Assembly: GCF_011043775.1 (NCBI RefSeq)
Contig: NZ_JAAKXY010000004.1
Span: 513,954 to 577,953, forward strand
DNA: 64,000 bases
From: Natronolimnobius sp. AArcel1
Lineage (GTDB): Archaea; Halobacteriota; Halobacteria; Halobacteriales; Natrialbaceae
Direction: 5' to 3'
In this document: in pieces, positions 17,860 through 26,675 of the stretch
How positions within the stretch are numbered: position 1 is the stretch's first letter
Layout: each line of letters opens with the position of its first letter
Notes under the pieces: generated by a model
The model's input: the letters and a program-made list of their open reading frames with translations, nothing else
The model's database searches: none
What the model was told of the DNA's origin: nothing
Program-made: the position numbers and the translations under genes

Positions 17860-18930
17860 ATGCGATTGACCTACAGAGGCTGGACCGTCCTCGCTGTCCT
17901 TGTCGGTGCGTTTGCGCTGAGTTGGCACCACGGGCCGCGGGCGTTAAACGCCGTTGTCACCCCACTCGTGGTCGTTTTCGTGACTGGTGTGCTTTTGACG
18001 GTTCGCGTCGATCGCCCGGCCGTCCACCGACAGCGAGTCGCCGATGGCGCTGTCGGTGAAACCCGATCGGTCGCGTGTCGCCTCGAGTGTGGTGGCACTG
18101 TCTCTGCGGATATCGTCGAGACGGTCGGCGACGGGCTTTCGCTGGTAACGAACGGCGATACTGCTGCCGGGACCAACGCTGACACCGTGTCAGTCTCAAC
18201 AACGATCAACGGCACGGAGACCCTAACCTACGATATCGACCTCGAAGAACGCGGCGAGCGGGTTGTCGGTCCGATGACGATCACCGTCTCGGACGTCTTC
18301 GGGCTGATCACGCGCACGTTTGCATACACAGAGACGACGACAGTGCTCGTCTATCCCTACATTTACGACCTTCACAGCGAGACGACCGGCGATCTTCACG
18401 CCATCGAAAACGCCGCGGGCGCACCAGATCGCGAGGAGTTCGACCACCTGCGTGAGTACGAACGCGGCGACTCGCTCCGAGACGTTCACTGGAAGTCTGC
18501 GGCCAAGCGCCCCGGCGATGACCTCGTTGTCACCGAGTATCGCGACGACGGCGCGGCTGGGTCGATCACAATCGCTGCCGAGTGTGACGACCACTCTGAG
18601 CAGTTTGCCCGCGCCGTTGCCAGCGTTGCAGCTTACCTGCTCGAGCACGACCGACAGGTTGGACTGACCGTCGATGGCACGCGACTGACGCCGGGGACGA
18701 CTCACAGCCATCGACGCGAGCTACTGAGCGTCCTCGCGGTCGCGAGGGGCGAGGAACTGACGGATGGCGACCGAGAGGCCGCAGATATCCGCATTACCGG
18801 CGACTGGCGAGAGATTCGCGTCGAAACCGATGAGCGAACGATTCCGTTCCCACGATTGATACATCCACGCGAGCGCGACCGTGCTCCCGGCTCAACAGAT
18901 CGCACTCGAGAATCGGGGGTGATCGCGTGA
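17860..18930 (+). CDS. DUF58 membrane protein (first locus)
   Basis: The 356-residue protein has two N-terminal membrane helices (about 8-24 and 30-50), a beta-rich extracytoplasmic or peripheral domain, and the DUF58 motif REYERGDSLRDVHWKSAAKR followed by DDLVVTEYRDD. It is the regular partner of MoxR ATPases. The function in archaea is not established; a role in envelope assembly or in activating a VWA-like complex is the usual proposal. Its stop overlaps the next gene's GTG (GTGA), so translation is coupled. Confidence 0.85.
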   Translation: MRLTYRGWTVLAVLVGAFALSWHHGPRALNAVVTPLVVVFVTGVLLTVRVDRPAVHRQRVADGAVGETRSVACRLECGGTVSADIVETVGDGLSLVTNGDTAAGTNADTVSVSTTINGTETLTYDIDLEERGERVVGPMTITVSDVFGLITRTFAYTETTTVLVYPYIYDLHSETTGDLHAIENAAGAPDREEFDHLREYERGDSLRDVHWKSAAKRPGDDLVVTEYRDDGAAGSITIAAECDDHSEQFARAVASVAAYLLEHDRQVGLTVDGTRLTPGTTHSHRRELLSVLAVARGEELTDGDREAADIRITGDWREIRVETDERTIPFPRLIHPRERDRAPGSTDRTRESGVIA

Positions 18931-21320
18931 GTACCGAATCTGGGTCACCAAGCACCAACTCGAGCGGGAGCGAGCGCTCGGTCACGATCGGAACGGACGG
19001 TGAAATTGAGGCCGAAACGTTCCGACTGCTTGCACTCGGCTGTGTGCTCGTGTTGACGGCAACGTACGTGAGCGTCTTGCGCGATGTCACGCGCGTCGTC
19101 GGCGGCACGCAGTCATTGTTCATGCTCGTCGCTGTCATGCTCGTCGTTGCAACAGTTCTCGCCCGGCTGATCCGCCCGCGAACGGCACTCCTTGCGGCGC
19201 TCATCGCGGCTGGGGCCGGCTTTGGCTACTATCTCGAGGCCAGCGGCGTCGGCGTGGGGGTGCTCACCGAGGCAACTGGCGACCTGCTTGGCGACGTGTT
19301 GTTGCTCGCGACCGGCCTCGAGATCATGCGGATGGTCGAGGCTGGTCTCTGGACGCTTGGCTTTGCGCCCGGCCCGGTCTTTCTCTCGTGGTATCTCGCC
19401 ATGCGCGGCCGGTACGGCCTGAGTGTGCTTCCCGGTGGCTTTGCACTGCTATTTCTCGTGCTGACCGGCGATGCCGGGACGGGCGTGACGCTGCTCGGCG
19501 TGCTCGCTGCGATCGGTGCCGTCGGCTTCGGCGAACTCGAATCCCGCGGTGGGGCGATTGCACAGGCGGATCTGCTTGCGGTCCTGTTCGCAGTGATTAT
19601 TGTCCTCTCGCTGTCGGTGACACTCGTTCCCGGCGGTGAGACGACGCCCGATGCGGTCAGTGGAAGCGGCGCTGAGACCGGACAGAGCACACTCGAGGGA
19701 ACGATCGACTCCTCGCCCGAGCGCTCCGGGATCAGCGGGTCAGTCGAACTCTCGCCCGAAGTTCGGTTTACCGTCGAATCACCACAGGAGTCGTACTGGC
19801 GAACCGGAGTCTATGACCGGTATACTGGTGACGAGTGGGTTCGCTCGGGCCAACAGTCACAGGACTTCGACAGCCTCGAACCACCAGCAGGGACGGCAAC
19901 AGTAGTCCCCCACCGCGTCACCGCTGAGACAGAACTGGATGTCATGCCAGTCGCACCGCAGTTGGTTGGACTCGAAGACGAGGCCGCCCAATACGCTGAC
20001 CTCTCTGAGCACGACCAGCCACATCCGTCCACGACGCTGCTCGAAGGCGACCAATACATCGCAGAAAGTGCAATCCCCAACGACGACCCGACGACGTTGA
20101 ACGCTGCCGGAACTGCCTACCCCGAGGACGTGACAGATCACTATCTGCAGACACCTGAAACGCTCTCTGATGAGTTCCACGCATACACCGCCGACATCAC
20201 AGCGGATGCTGAGACGCCGTACGAAACGGCGACGGCCATTGAACAGTACCTGCGAACGTCGAAAGACTACTCACTCGAGGTCGATAGACCCGATGGCGAT
20301 GTCGCCGATGAGTTCCTTCTCGAGATGGACGAGGGCTACTGTGTCTACTTTGCGACGGCGATGACCCAGATGCTTCGCAGCGAGGACATCCCCGCACGAT
20401 ACGTCTCGGGCTATACGAGCGGCCAGGAGGTTTCAGAGAACGAGTACGTTGTCCGCGGATTGGACGCCCACGCCTGGGTTGAGGTCTACTTCCCAGACCA
20501 TGGCTGGGTCGAGTTCGAACCGACGCCACCAAGTGACCGAGACCAAACCCACGACGCCGAGCTCGTAGACGCACGAAACACCGGACAAACCGATATCGAC
20601 ACTGACGAGAGCGAGGATGTCCCGATCACCGACGACGAAGACAGTCTCGAGGAGCCAAACGTGCCGGACGGCCAAGACGAGCACTCGGAAAACGAGTCCG
20701 AAACCGATCCTGATGACCCCGAATCAGAGGAGGAAGCGAACGAAACGGATCCCGAAACAGCACCGGAGGAGGAAGAAACTGAGGGTGAGAACACCTCACA
20801 AGAGGAATCCGAAGCTGGCAGCGGCGCTGCAGGCGAACACGGCAGTGCGACCGACACGGCCGATCACAGTTTGGCCGAGCGAATTTCACTGACACGCGAG
20901 ACTGCCGCGCTCCTGGCCGTCATGCTGTTCGGGGTCGTCGCTGGTGTCCACCGCATCGATGCGACGACTCGGCTTCGACGCACCCTTGGCCTGTACTGGC
21001 ACGGCCGCCGAACCGAGCCCACCCGTGACGCCGAGCGCGCGTTTGACCGACTCGAGGGCTTACTCGCCCGCGACTATCGTCCGCGTCGGCCGTCAGAGTC
21101 ACCGCGCCAGTACCTCACAGCGCTGTCAGCGACCGAGAATACTGACTCCACACTGGCCGACGATGAGCGGACTGCGAAGGTTCTCGAGTGTTACGAGCGA
21201 GCCGTCTACGGGGCTGGCATCACCCATGCAGAGGCGACCGCCGCGATCGAGGCAGTCGACGGACTTGCTCGAGAACGGCTGCCCGGAATCGGCTCTCGGT
21301 CGCCCCCTCCGGACGAGTAA
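18927..21320 (+). CDS. TgpA-like membrane transglutaminase-family protein
   Basis: The 797-residue protein has about seven N-terminal membrane helices (DUF3488-like) and then an extracytoplasmic transglutaminase-like domain. The triad is visible as Cys in DEGYCVYFATAM, His in GLDAHAWVEVYF and Asp in FPDHGWVEFEPT. A very acidic low-complexity linker (about 550-640, mostly Glu, Asp, Thr and Ser), another membrane helix (TAALLAVMLFGVVAG) and a DUF4129-like helical tail follow. It probably acts as a protein-modifying enzyme or protease at the cell surface, activated with MoxR and DUF58. The start is GTG, overlapping the upstream stop. Confidence 0.88.
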   Translation: MSTESGSPSTNSSGSERSVTIGTDGEIEAETFRLLALGCVLVLTATYVSVLRDVTRVVGGTQSLFMLVAVMLVVATVLARLIRPRTALLAALIAAGAGFGYYLEASGVGVGVLTEATGDLLGDVLLLATGLEIMRMVEAGLWTLGFAPGPVFLSWYLAMRGRYGLSVLPGGFALLFLVLTGDAGTGVTLLGVLAAIGAVGFGELESRGGAIAQADLLAVLFAVIIVLSLSVTLVPGGETTPDAVSGSGAETGQSTLEGTIDSSPERSGISGSVELSPEVRFTVESPQESYWRTGVYDRYTGDEWVRSGQQSQDFDSLEPPAGTATVVPHRVTAETELDVMPVAPQLVGLEDEAAQYADLSEHDQPHPSTTLLEGDQYIAESAIPNDDPTTLNAAGTAYPEDVTDHYLQTPETLSDEFHAYTADITADAETPYETATAIEQYLRTSKDYSLEVDRPDGDVADEFLLEMDEGYCVYFATAMTQMLRSEDIPARYVSGYTSGQEVSENEYVVRGLDAHAWVEVYFPDHGWVEFEPTPPSDRDQTHDAELVDARNTGQTDIDTDESEDVPITDDEDSLEEPNVPDGQDEHSENESETDPDDPESEEEANETDPETAPEEEETEGENTSQEESEAGSGAAGEHGSATDTADHSLAERISLTRETAALLAVMLFGVVAGVHRIDATTRLRRTLGLYWHGRRTEPTRDAERAFDRLEGLLARDYRPRRPSESPRQYLTALSATENTDSTLADDERTAKVLECYERAVYGAGITHAEATAAIEAVDGLARERLPGIGSRSPPPDE

Positions 21321-21432
21321 CTCGCTCTCACCGCGCCGAGAGTGACAATAGACTCCAGCGAGGACTCGAGGAACACCGTCGTGACGGATGGCTCATAACA
21401 GAACGCACTCGAGCGTGATCTTCCCGATAGTG

Positions 21433-21440
21433 TTTAATAT
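21433..21440 (+). promoter_or_regulatory. TATA box of the aIF1 gene
   Basis: TTTAATAT is centred 28 nt before the ATG of the aIF1 gene, the spacing of leaderless haloarchaeal transcripts. An earlier ATG (in CCATGG) is out of frame and is not used. Confidence 0.6.
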
Positions 21441-21464
21441 GTCCATTTCGTACCATGGAACGTA

Positions 21465-21758
21465 ATGTCGGAAGTCTGCTCGACGTGCGGGCTGCCCGAG
21501 GAACTCTGCGTCTGCGAGGACGTGGCCAAGGGGCAACAGCAACTCAATATCCGCATTGACGAGCGCAGATACGGTAAAGAGGTAACGATCGTCGAAGGAT
21601 TCGACCCGAAGGATGTCGATCTGGACAGTCTCTCGTCGGATCTCAAATCAAAGTTCGCCTGTGGTGGCACCGTCGAGGACGGCCAAATCGAACTCCAAGG
21701 CAACCACACCGGCCGCATCGAAGAATTCCTTCGGGATCGCGGCTTCAACGTTGCATGA
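21465..21758 (+). CDS. Translation initiation factor aIF1 (SUI1)
   Basis: The 97-residue protein combines an N-terminal zinc-knuckle-like [13 protein letters not shown] segment with the SUI1 fold. Diagnostic text includes [37 protein letters not shown] and the C-terminal EFLRDRGF. aIF1 binds the small ribosomal subunit and helps to select the start codon. The length is standard. It is monocistronic with a promoter of its own. Haloarchaea often carry more than one copy, so this may be one of several. Confidence 0.93.
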   Translation: MSEVCSTCGLPEELCVCEDVAKGQQQLNIRIDERRYGKEVTIVEGFDPKDVDLDSLSSDLKSKFACGGTVEDGQIELQGNHTGRIEEFLRDRGFNVA

Positions 21759-21865
21759 GCCCGTGATGATCTGAGACGACTTCCGAACTCCAGATCGCGC
21801 CTCGACTCACTAACTACCGCGTTTTCACACACGCAATGCTCGAGTGACAACCCTACCTGAACCGC

Positions 21866-22243
21866 TTAGAATGGGGATTCAGGACCCGACTCTGATGCTG
21901 CAGCGTCGTCTGCTGTGTCCTTGACGAGGCCATACTTCAACCCGTACTCCTCGAGACCGCCAGCCATGCTCTCGACGGTGGCGTCGGCACTACCCTCATA
22001 GGAGCCGATCAACTGAGCGGCCTGAACGCTGGCTTTGCCGTGTGGGCAGACAGTGATGATTCGGTCTGCGTCTGCGAACTCATCGACGCGACTCGTGAGT
22101 TCCTGAAACGGGACGTTCTCGCTCCCAGGGATATGGCTGTGTGCAAAACTCGTCTCATTGCGGATATCGACAATGCGAACGGACTCATCCGTCTCGGCCT
22201 CGAGCAGGTCGTTGACCTCGTCAGTGCTGATTTCGCCGTCCAT
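21866..22243 (-). CDS. Rhodanese-domain protein
   Basis: A single rhodanese domain fills this 125-residue protein. It has RIVDIRNETSFAHSHIPGSE (CH2A-like motif) and an active-site loop with catalytic Cys in VCPHGKASVQAA. Such proteins bind persulfide sulfur and pass it to acceptors such as cyanide, thioredoxin or tRNA/cofactor biosynthesis proteins. The acidic C-terminal tail (DDAAASESGPESPF) is typical of haloarchaeal versions. No sulfur-metabolism gene is adjacent, so the acceptor is unknown. Confidence 0.85.
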   Translation of the reverse strand: MDGEISTDEVNDLLEAETDESVRIVDIRNETSFAHSHIPGSENVPFQELTSRVDEFADADRIITVCPHGKASVQAAQLIGSYEGSADATVESMAGGLEEYGLKYGLVKDTADDAAASESGPESPF

Positions 22244-22321
22244 TTAGTCCGTCTTTGAACGCGGAGTGAATAAGCCCACGGGTCCCGCGCGGTCTCACAA
22301 CTCTTTCAGTGACAACAGTAA

Positions 22322-22450
22322 AAGCCGGTGAAAAACCGGCAACTCCCCGACAGATGATCGGAGTTGGCAGGTGGTGTCGTGTCAGCGGCTGTCCACCGCT
22401 GAATCGGCCCGCACGGTGTCAGCGCCGAGAGAATCAATCCATCTCTCGGA
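22322..22450. ncRNA. Candidate structured RNA: run of four hairpins
   Basis: The 404-nt gap between the rhodanese and NUDIX genes has no convincing coding frame, but it contains four stem-loops in a row. They are GCCGGT/ACCGGC with a GAAAA loop (22324-22340), an imperfect AACTCC..TCGGAGTT stem (22341-22365), CAGCGG/CCGCTG (22383-22401) and an 8-bp CCGAGAGA/TCTCTCGG stem (22425-22449). This suggests an RNA gene or a long structured leader. The strand is not determined. GC-rich DNA produces hairpins by chance, so this is a candidate only. It does not match RNase P RNA, SRP RNA or tRNA as I know them. Confidence 0.3.
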
Positions 22451-22647
22451 TACGCGTGACGACGGACCGCGTGTGTGGCGAGGATACGGCCGCGTGTCGA
22501 ACGGTTGGGCAACGACAGCGGACCCCCATCCCTCGCCAGTACACGCTTTCGGACGTATCGGATTAAACCTGTTGGCCGCATTAGTAATACTGATCGCTTA
22601 CCAGTATCAGAAATATCGCCAGGCGACAACGACCTAAGACAGGTCAC

Positions 22648-23259
22648 TCAAAGCAACTGGTCATTCTGTGCGAGTAACAGTGCCGAAACAGTCGAGTCGT
22701 TCGCCGGCTGGGCGCGAGCACGCTCGAGGGCGTCACTCACTGGCACAGTCCACACCTCGAGAAACTCGTTACTGTCGTGCTCTTGCTCGCCGAGTTCGAG
22801 TCCCTCAGCGTAGACGACGGCCCGATCATGGCGCAACAGCCCGGTGGCGACGGCGTACTCTTGAAGCAACGCCGTACTCGAGGGACGAAAGCCAGTCTCT
22901 TCCTCGAGTTCGCGCGCTGCTGCCTGCGTGTAGGACTCACCTTCTTCGACAACTCCCGCAGGTAACTCGAGGTGTGTTTCACGGATCGGTGGCCGAAACT
23001 GCTCGACGAACAGGAGGTGGTCTTCATCGGGGTCGACAGGGTCGGCGCGCCCCGTTCCGCCATCTGAGCCTGTCTTGACCGTTGCAACCTGGTCGCTCTC
23101 GAGGCGGGCAACGACGACCACAGCAGGCGGTAACGACGCCCAGTAGTAGCGCTTTTCAGAGCCATCAGGCTGCTCGTAGCGATCGTAGCCGCCGTCGTAC
23201 CAAGAGGTCTCATACTCCGTGACTTCCTCGAGAAGCGCCCAGTCGTCTGGAAGAGCCAT
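22648..23259 (-). CDS. NUDIX hydrolase, ADP-ribose pyrophosphatase-like
   Basis: The 203-residue protein has a perfect NUDIX box, GVVEEGESYTQAAA followed by RELEEETGF, and the upstream VEQFRPPIRETHLELPAG segment seen in ADP-ribose/sugar-nucleotide pyrophosphatases. It probably hydrolyses a nucleoside diphosphate sugar in the cytoplasm using Mg2+. The N-terminal region (about 1-60) is acidic and Tyr-rich, with no known function. The ATG giving MALPDDWALLEE is selected because the 68 residues available upstream are Cys/Arg-rich and unlike real protein here. Confidence 0.88.
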   Translation of the reverse strand: MALPDDWALLEEVTEYETSWYDGGYDRYEQPDGSEKRYYWASLPPAVVVVARLESDQVATVKTGSDGGTGRADPVDPDEDHLLFVEQFRPPIRETHLELPAGVVEEGESYTQAAARELEEETGFRPSSTALLQEYAVATGLLRHDRAVVYAEGLELGEQEHDSNEFLEVWTVPVSDALERARAQPANDSTVSALLLAQNDQLL

Positions 23260-23342
23260 AGTAGTGTCATGGACTCGAGTCGATAATACGTGGCGGTCGC
23301 GGCGACAGCCACTGCTGGTTAGCCGTGCGCTATGAGCGGAGA

Positions 23343-23756
23343 TTATGCGACGAGGTCGCGATAGATGCGGCCAAACGCCTGTCGACGCAGGGTGGCAACG
23401 GCAGCGTCTTCTTCGTTCTGAAAGGTCGCTGCAACAGCAGTCCCGTCCGGACCAGCATGCCAAACGACGTTATCGACGTTTTCGTGACCGGCTTCAACAA
23501 CCTCGCCCTCGTAGTCCGCATGCCACTGGTCGTACTCCGCACAAGTGCCGACATGCACCTCGAGTAAGCTCGCAAAGAGTGCGTCACGAGCGGTTTCGAC
23601 GACATCACCCGTGACGCGGCTGGTGTACTCCTCGCGGTCGAACTCCATCGCACGGGCGACTTCGCGGACGACAGTCTGAGCCGGCGCGCCGACGGTCTCA
23701 TAGCGCTGTCGTGCATCCTCGGCCGAGGCTGGGGTGAACATTCCCACGGTGTGCAT
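23343..23756 (-). CDS. DUF5809 family protein
   Basis: The 137-residue protein matches, from memory, the haloarchaeal DUF5809 family: FTPASAEDARQRYETVGAPA at the N-terminus and REVARAMEFDREEY in the middle, then ARDALFASLLEVHVG. The function is unknown. It sits immediately downstream of a DUF5810 gene on the same strand (25-nt gap), an order I recall as conserved in haloarchaea. The start at MHTVGMFTP is used; a start five residues later (MFTPAS) is equally possible. Confidence 0.75.
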   Translation of the reverse strand: MHTVGMFTPASAEDARQRYETVGAPAQTVVREVARAMEFDREEYTSRVTGDVVETARDALFASLLEVHVGTCAEYDQWHADYEGEVVEAGHENVDNVVWHAGPDGTAVAATFQNEEDAAVATLRRQAFGRIYRDLVA

Positions 23757-23781
23757 GGCTGGACGCACACCCGGCGAGCAG

Positions 23782-24180
23782 TTACGCGTTTTCGTTTGCG
23801 TCGCCGTCTGTGTCCCCATCGTCGGACTGCATCTGTCGCGTGAGTTCGTGGGCCTCCTGCAGAACGCTCTCCGCTTCGGCCGTCAACGAGCCGCGTCCCG
23901 GCTGTTGACTCTGTTGTGCCAGTCCCTCCTCGAGCCCGCCGGGTCGACCATGATCGTGACCGTGGCCATGGTCGTCGAACTCCGGTGTCTCGATTTCGTC
24001 AGCATGCTGGCTGACGATCTCGCCGAGTTCCTCGGGTGTGCACTCGCCCCATGACGGTGCATGCTCCTCGAGCCACTCTCGGTGGTTGTCGCGGCCTAAC
24101 GAGGCAGTGACGGCAAGGTGATTCGCGAGGTGTTTCGCGTCCGCCTGTTCGGCAGCACAGACCGGGCAGGCATATCCCAT
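23782..24180 (-). CDS. DUF5810 family zinc-binding protein
   Basis: The 132-residue protein starts with a C2H2-like knuckle (MGYACPVCAAEQADAKHLAN with HLAV after it), then a WLEEHAPSW helix and a His/Gly/Asp segment (DDHGHGHDHGRPGG) that may bind metal. The tail is acidic. I recognise the haloarchaeal DUF5810 family, whose function is unknown. It lies between rimI (34 nt upstream) and DUF5809 on the same strand, probably as one operon, which hints at a link with protein modification or translation. Confidence 0.75.
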   Translation of the reverse strand: MGYACPVCAAEQADAKHLANHLAVTASLGRDNHREWLEEHAPSWGECTPEELGEIVSQHADEIETPEFDDHGHGHDHGRPGGLEEGLAQQSQQPGRGSLTAEAESVLQEAHELTRQMQSDDGDTDGDANENA

Positions 24181-24214
24181 ACCAGACCAACGTCTCGCGT
24201 CGGTAAAAACGCAC

Positions 24215-24721
24215 TCACTCGAGTTTGTGGAGCATGATGATGGCATCCTCGCCATCCTCGTAATAACCGGGCACGCGTCGCAGTGGCTCGAAGCCAAACG
24301 AGCGATAGAGCCGTTTGGCTCCCTCGTTCGATCGGCGAACCTCGAGTTTGATAGTCTCAGCCCCGCGTGCGGCGAGGACGGCAATCGAGTGACGCAACAG
24401 TGCGGAACCGACGCCGCTCCCGCGGCGGTCAGGGTGGACAGCGATGTCTTTGACGTGTCCGAGTGTTCGCCCGTAGGTCACCGAGCTGTCGGAAACGATG
24501 TAGCCAAGGACACTAGCGTCTGAATCGGCCGGCGTCGCGACGAGAAAACCGGGTTCGCCGAGAAAGCGCTCAAACGCGTCGTAGGGCCAGGGCTGTGCGA
24601 ACGAGGCGTCCTCAATTCGGACGACCGCGAGCAAGTCAGCCCGTTCTGCCGGACGGATAACGGGCCCAACACGCTCGTCACCGCCATTGTTCGTCCGATC
24701 ACTCGGACGCGAAGTAGTCAC
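24215..24721 (-). CDS. rimI: RimI-like GNAT N-acetyltransferase
   Basis: The 168-residue GNAT enzyme has IRPAERADLLAVVRIEDASF at the start of the fold and the acetyl-CoA pyrophosphate loop in KDIAVHPDRRGSGVGSALLR. The C-terminal LYRSFGFEPLRRVPGYYEDG segment is typical of RimI/Ard1 enzymes. In archaea these acetylate protein N-termini. The N-terminal 20 residues are a polar extension. It begins the likely operon rimI-DUF5810-DUF5809. Substrate assignment rests on family resemblance. Confidence 0.88.
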   Translation of the reverse strand: MTTSRPSDRTNNGGDERVGPVIRPAERADLLAVVRIEDASFAQPWPYDAFERFLGEPGFLVATPADSDASVLGYIVSDSSVTYGRTLGHVKDIAVHPDRRGSGVGSALLRHSIAVLAARGAETIKLEVRRSNEGAKRLYRSFGFEPLRRVPGYYEDGEDAIIMLHKLE

Positions 24722-24824
24722 AGTAGGGAGTTAGCGTTCAGGCATTAAAAACGATGGGCAGCCAGCGCAGTGGGCGATCAGTCACCTCGCTTGCCGCTGG
24801 AGTACCCACCGATTCGAGCGAGCG

Positions 24825-25319
24825 TTACTCCGCCGGAATCGCGCTGATTTCGAACTCCTCAGTCAGTTCTTTGAGTTCCTCGAGAGCGTCCTGTTCCTCG
24901 CGAAGGTTCTCCTCAAGGAGGTCTGCAGCGTCGTCCATCCCGAGTTGGTCTGCCAGCGGGATCAGGTTGCCATAGGCAGCGATTTCGTAGTGTTCGGTCT
25001 TTTCGGCGGCCGCCATGTTGTGATAGTCCATCACCTCCTGGGCAGGATCCATCGATTCGAACTCCTCGTACTCCTCGATCAGTCCCTTGATTCCCTCACA
25101 CTCTTCTTTCTCCGGTGGTTCACCGACCATCTCGAAGACCTCCTCGAGTCGCTCGATCTGATGTTCGGTCTCCGTGCGGTGTTCGGCGAACGCGCTCGCA
25201 ATTTCCTCGTGTTCCGTGTTGTGCTCGAGATCCTCGAGCGCATCGAGCAGTTCGTGTTCAGCGTGGTAGATGTCTTCGAGACCGTGCTCAAACAGGTCGT
25301 GGATAGTGTCCATGCTCAT
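24825..25319 (-). CDS. DUF892 (YciF/YciE) ferritin-like protein
   Basis: The 164-residue all-helical, extremely acidic protein has the DUF892 signature: TIHDLFEHGLEDIYHAEHEL at the N-terminus, HRTETEHQIERLEEVFEMVG, and the second di-iron half with YHNMAAAEKTEHYEIAAYG. The Glu and His residues expected to bind a di-iron centre are in place. Members are stress-induced and may handle iron or peroxide. The start MSMDTIHDLF is preferred; another Met lies two residues on. It is monocistronic. Confidence 0.88.
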   Translation of the reverse strand: MSMDTIHDLFEHGLEDIYHAEHELLDALEDLEHNTEHEEIASAFAEHRTETEHQIERLEEVFEMVGEPPEKEECEGIKGLIEEYEEFESMDPAQEVMDYHNMAAAEKTEHYEIAAYGNLIPLADQLGMDDAADLLEENLREEQDALEELKELTEEFEISAIPAE

Positions 25320-25473
25320 GGTTGCTCCAAGACAGTCGTTCACCAGTGAGGCGAAAAAGTCGCCAGCCTGCGACGGCAGGTGTCAGTCCTCTCACCAAGA
25401 GATCGGGCGCGGTACGCACTCTGTGACCAGAATTGTCTCTTTCAGCCGAAACAGGACTCTCGTGAAACTGCGG

Positions 25474-25764
25474 CTATGCAGACTCATCGGTCATAGACTC
25501 AACGTGGTCTGCATGCGCCTCGAGGTCCGCTGCCAGCGTCCGTGCTTGTGACGGCGTCAACTCGAGTTCGACCAGATGCTGTGGAAAATGGGTCTCGTTT
25601 ACGTTGTCCAGTTCAGTCTGCAGTCGAACGCAGTCGGGATTTGTTCGGTCCGTCGTCGCGTTGACGACGGCGATAGAGTCCCAGTCGAACGATTCTCCAG
25701 TCGCACTCGCAGTCACGTAATCAAGCGTCGTGCTGGCGGTGACCGAAATAAATCGGTTTGACAT
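25474..25764 (-). CDS. DUF6360 family protein
   Basis: The 96-residue protein resembles haloarchaeal DUF6360 by memory: RFISVTASTTLDYVTASATG, then AVVNATTDRTNPDCVRLQTE and the C-terminal ELTPSQARTLAADLEAHADH. It is probably a small alpha/beta cytoplasmic protein; the function is unknown. The ATG giving MSNRFISV is used because the 40 residues upstream are Cys/Arg-rich and non-coding in character. Confidence 0.72.
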   Translation of the reverse strand: MSNRFISVTASTTLDYVTASATGESFDWDSIAVVNATTDRTNPDCVRLQTELDNVNETHFPQHLVELELTPSQARTLAADLEAHADHVESMTDESA

Positions 25765-26430
25765 ACTCGAGATGGACAACCCGAAGTCGTATATACGAAC
25801 GGATGGCACGCAATTCTGATGCAACCACAACTGTCTGTGGTCGCACCGACAGCACACGGAGCTGCCTCTGGCCCCGAAAGGCACACTCGAGTTGTGAAAT
25901 AAACACTTTCAGCGTGCCATCTACCGGAGAATATTGCCCCATATACTGCTGCCAGCTCGAGGAGAGACGTTCACCGAAGCGTGAAAATCCCACCAAAACA
26001 CACGTGAGATGGCGAGAGAGGACTGAAACAAGCGCACAGCGATCCGCTCGCTCGAGAAACTCTCGACGTTCAGGCCACCAGAGACTGGATTGCTATTCGT
26101 CGACGCCAAAGCGCAGGCTCACGGCAACGGGACACAGTGGCCTCGAGCGTACCGACAACAGCAGGGACACTGGCTGGCTGTCGACAACCATCTCGTCAAT
26201 TGCGTCTGTCTATCCGGAGTGACGGGGTGCGCTGTTCATAAATCTCGAGACACGCGTCTCACAGCCTAATTGCTGTCAGTGGGCCAGAGCACTCACAGTA
26301 CACGACAGTAGTCAATTTCTCGGCGAATCGAACGGACCGAGATAGAGGCATATCTATCCGTTATGGCAGAGCCAGGGTATTGTTTGCAGGCGAGGAGATG
26401 GTTAAGAAGCTAGCGTTCGTATGGATTTTC
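25765..26430. other. Long stretch without a convincing gene, possible decayed coding DNA
   Basis: None of the frames here gives a protein with haloarchaeal character. One plus-strand frame (about 26040-26270) reads a plausible but start-less segment (PETGLLFVDAKAQAHGNGTQ and on to NHLVNCVCLSG) before a stop. It lies behind an in-frame stop and has no initiation codon, so it may be a gene relic. I saw no RNA gene, inverted repeats or direct repeats. Confidence 0.4.
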
Positions 26431-26580
26431 ATGACTGACGCGGCTGAACGGAACGCGGAACGACCACTGGAAGACGAGGAATCGGAACGCGATGATGCCC
26501 ATCTCGAGGATATCGAGGAGGGGGCAGGCTGCACGGAGATCTGGGAGCACCTCTCGGAAAAGCGTGCGGAGAACCGCTAA
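26431..26580 (+). CDS. Small acidic hypothetical protein (49 aa)
   Basis: A 49-residue, Glu/Asp-rich protein starts MTDAAERNAERPLED and ends CTEIWEHLSEKRAENR. I recall short haloarchaeal proteins with the same GCxEIWEHLSE ending, which supports it as a real gene; the function is unknown. The single Cys near a Trp and His could bind metal or a partner. A longer start 17 codons upstream would add a hydrophobic basic segment and is less likely. Confidence 0.6.
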   Translation: MTDAAERNAERPLEDEESERDDAHLEDIEEGAGCTEIWEHLSEKRAENR

Positions 26581-26675
26581 GCCGCCACGCATCTTGCCCG
26601 AAGTGACAGTAGGGAACGGATTGACGCTCCGTTTCCAGAGCGAGGTTTTTAACATCCACACACGTAACCACACCT

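Noticed and set aside
22371..22637. 88-codon plus-strand open frame ending in a hydrophobic helix
   Set aside because: Only the last 30 residues look protein-like; the upstream part is Arg/Ser-rich, there is no promoter or ribosome-binding site, and the same DNA forms hairpins.
25758..26222. 154-codon plus-strand open frame
   Set aside because: It is Ser/Arg/Thr-rich with no domain; a different frame in the same interval looks more protein-like but has no start.
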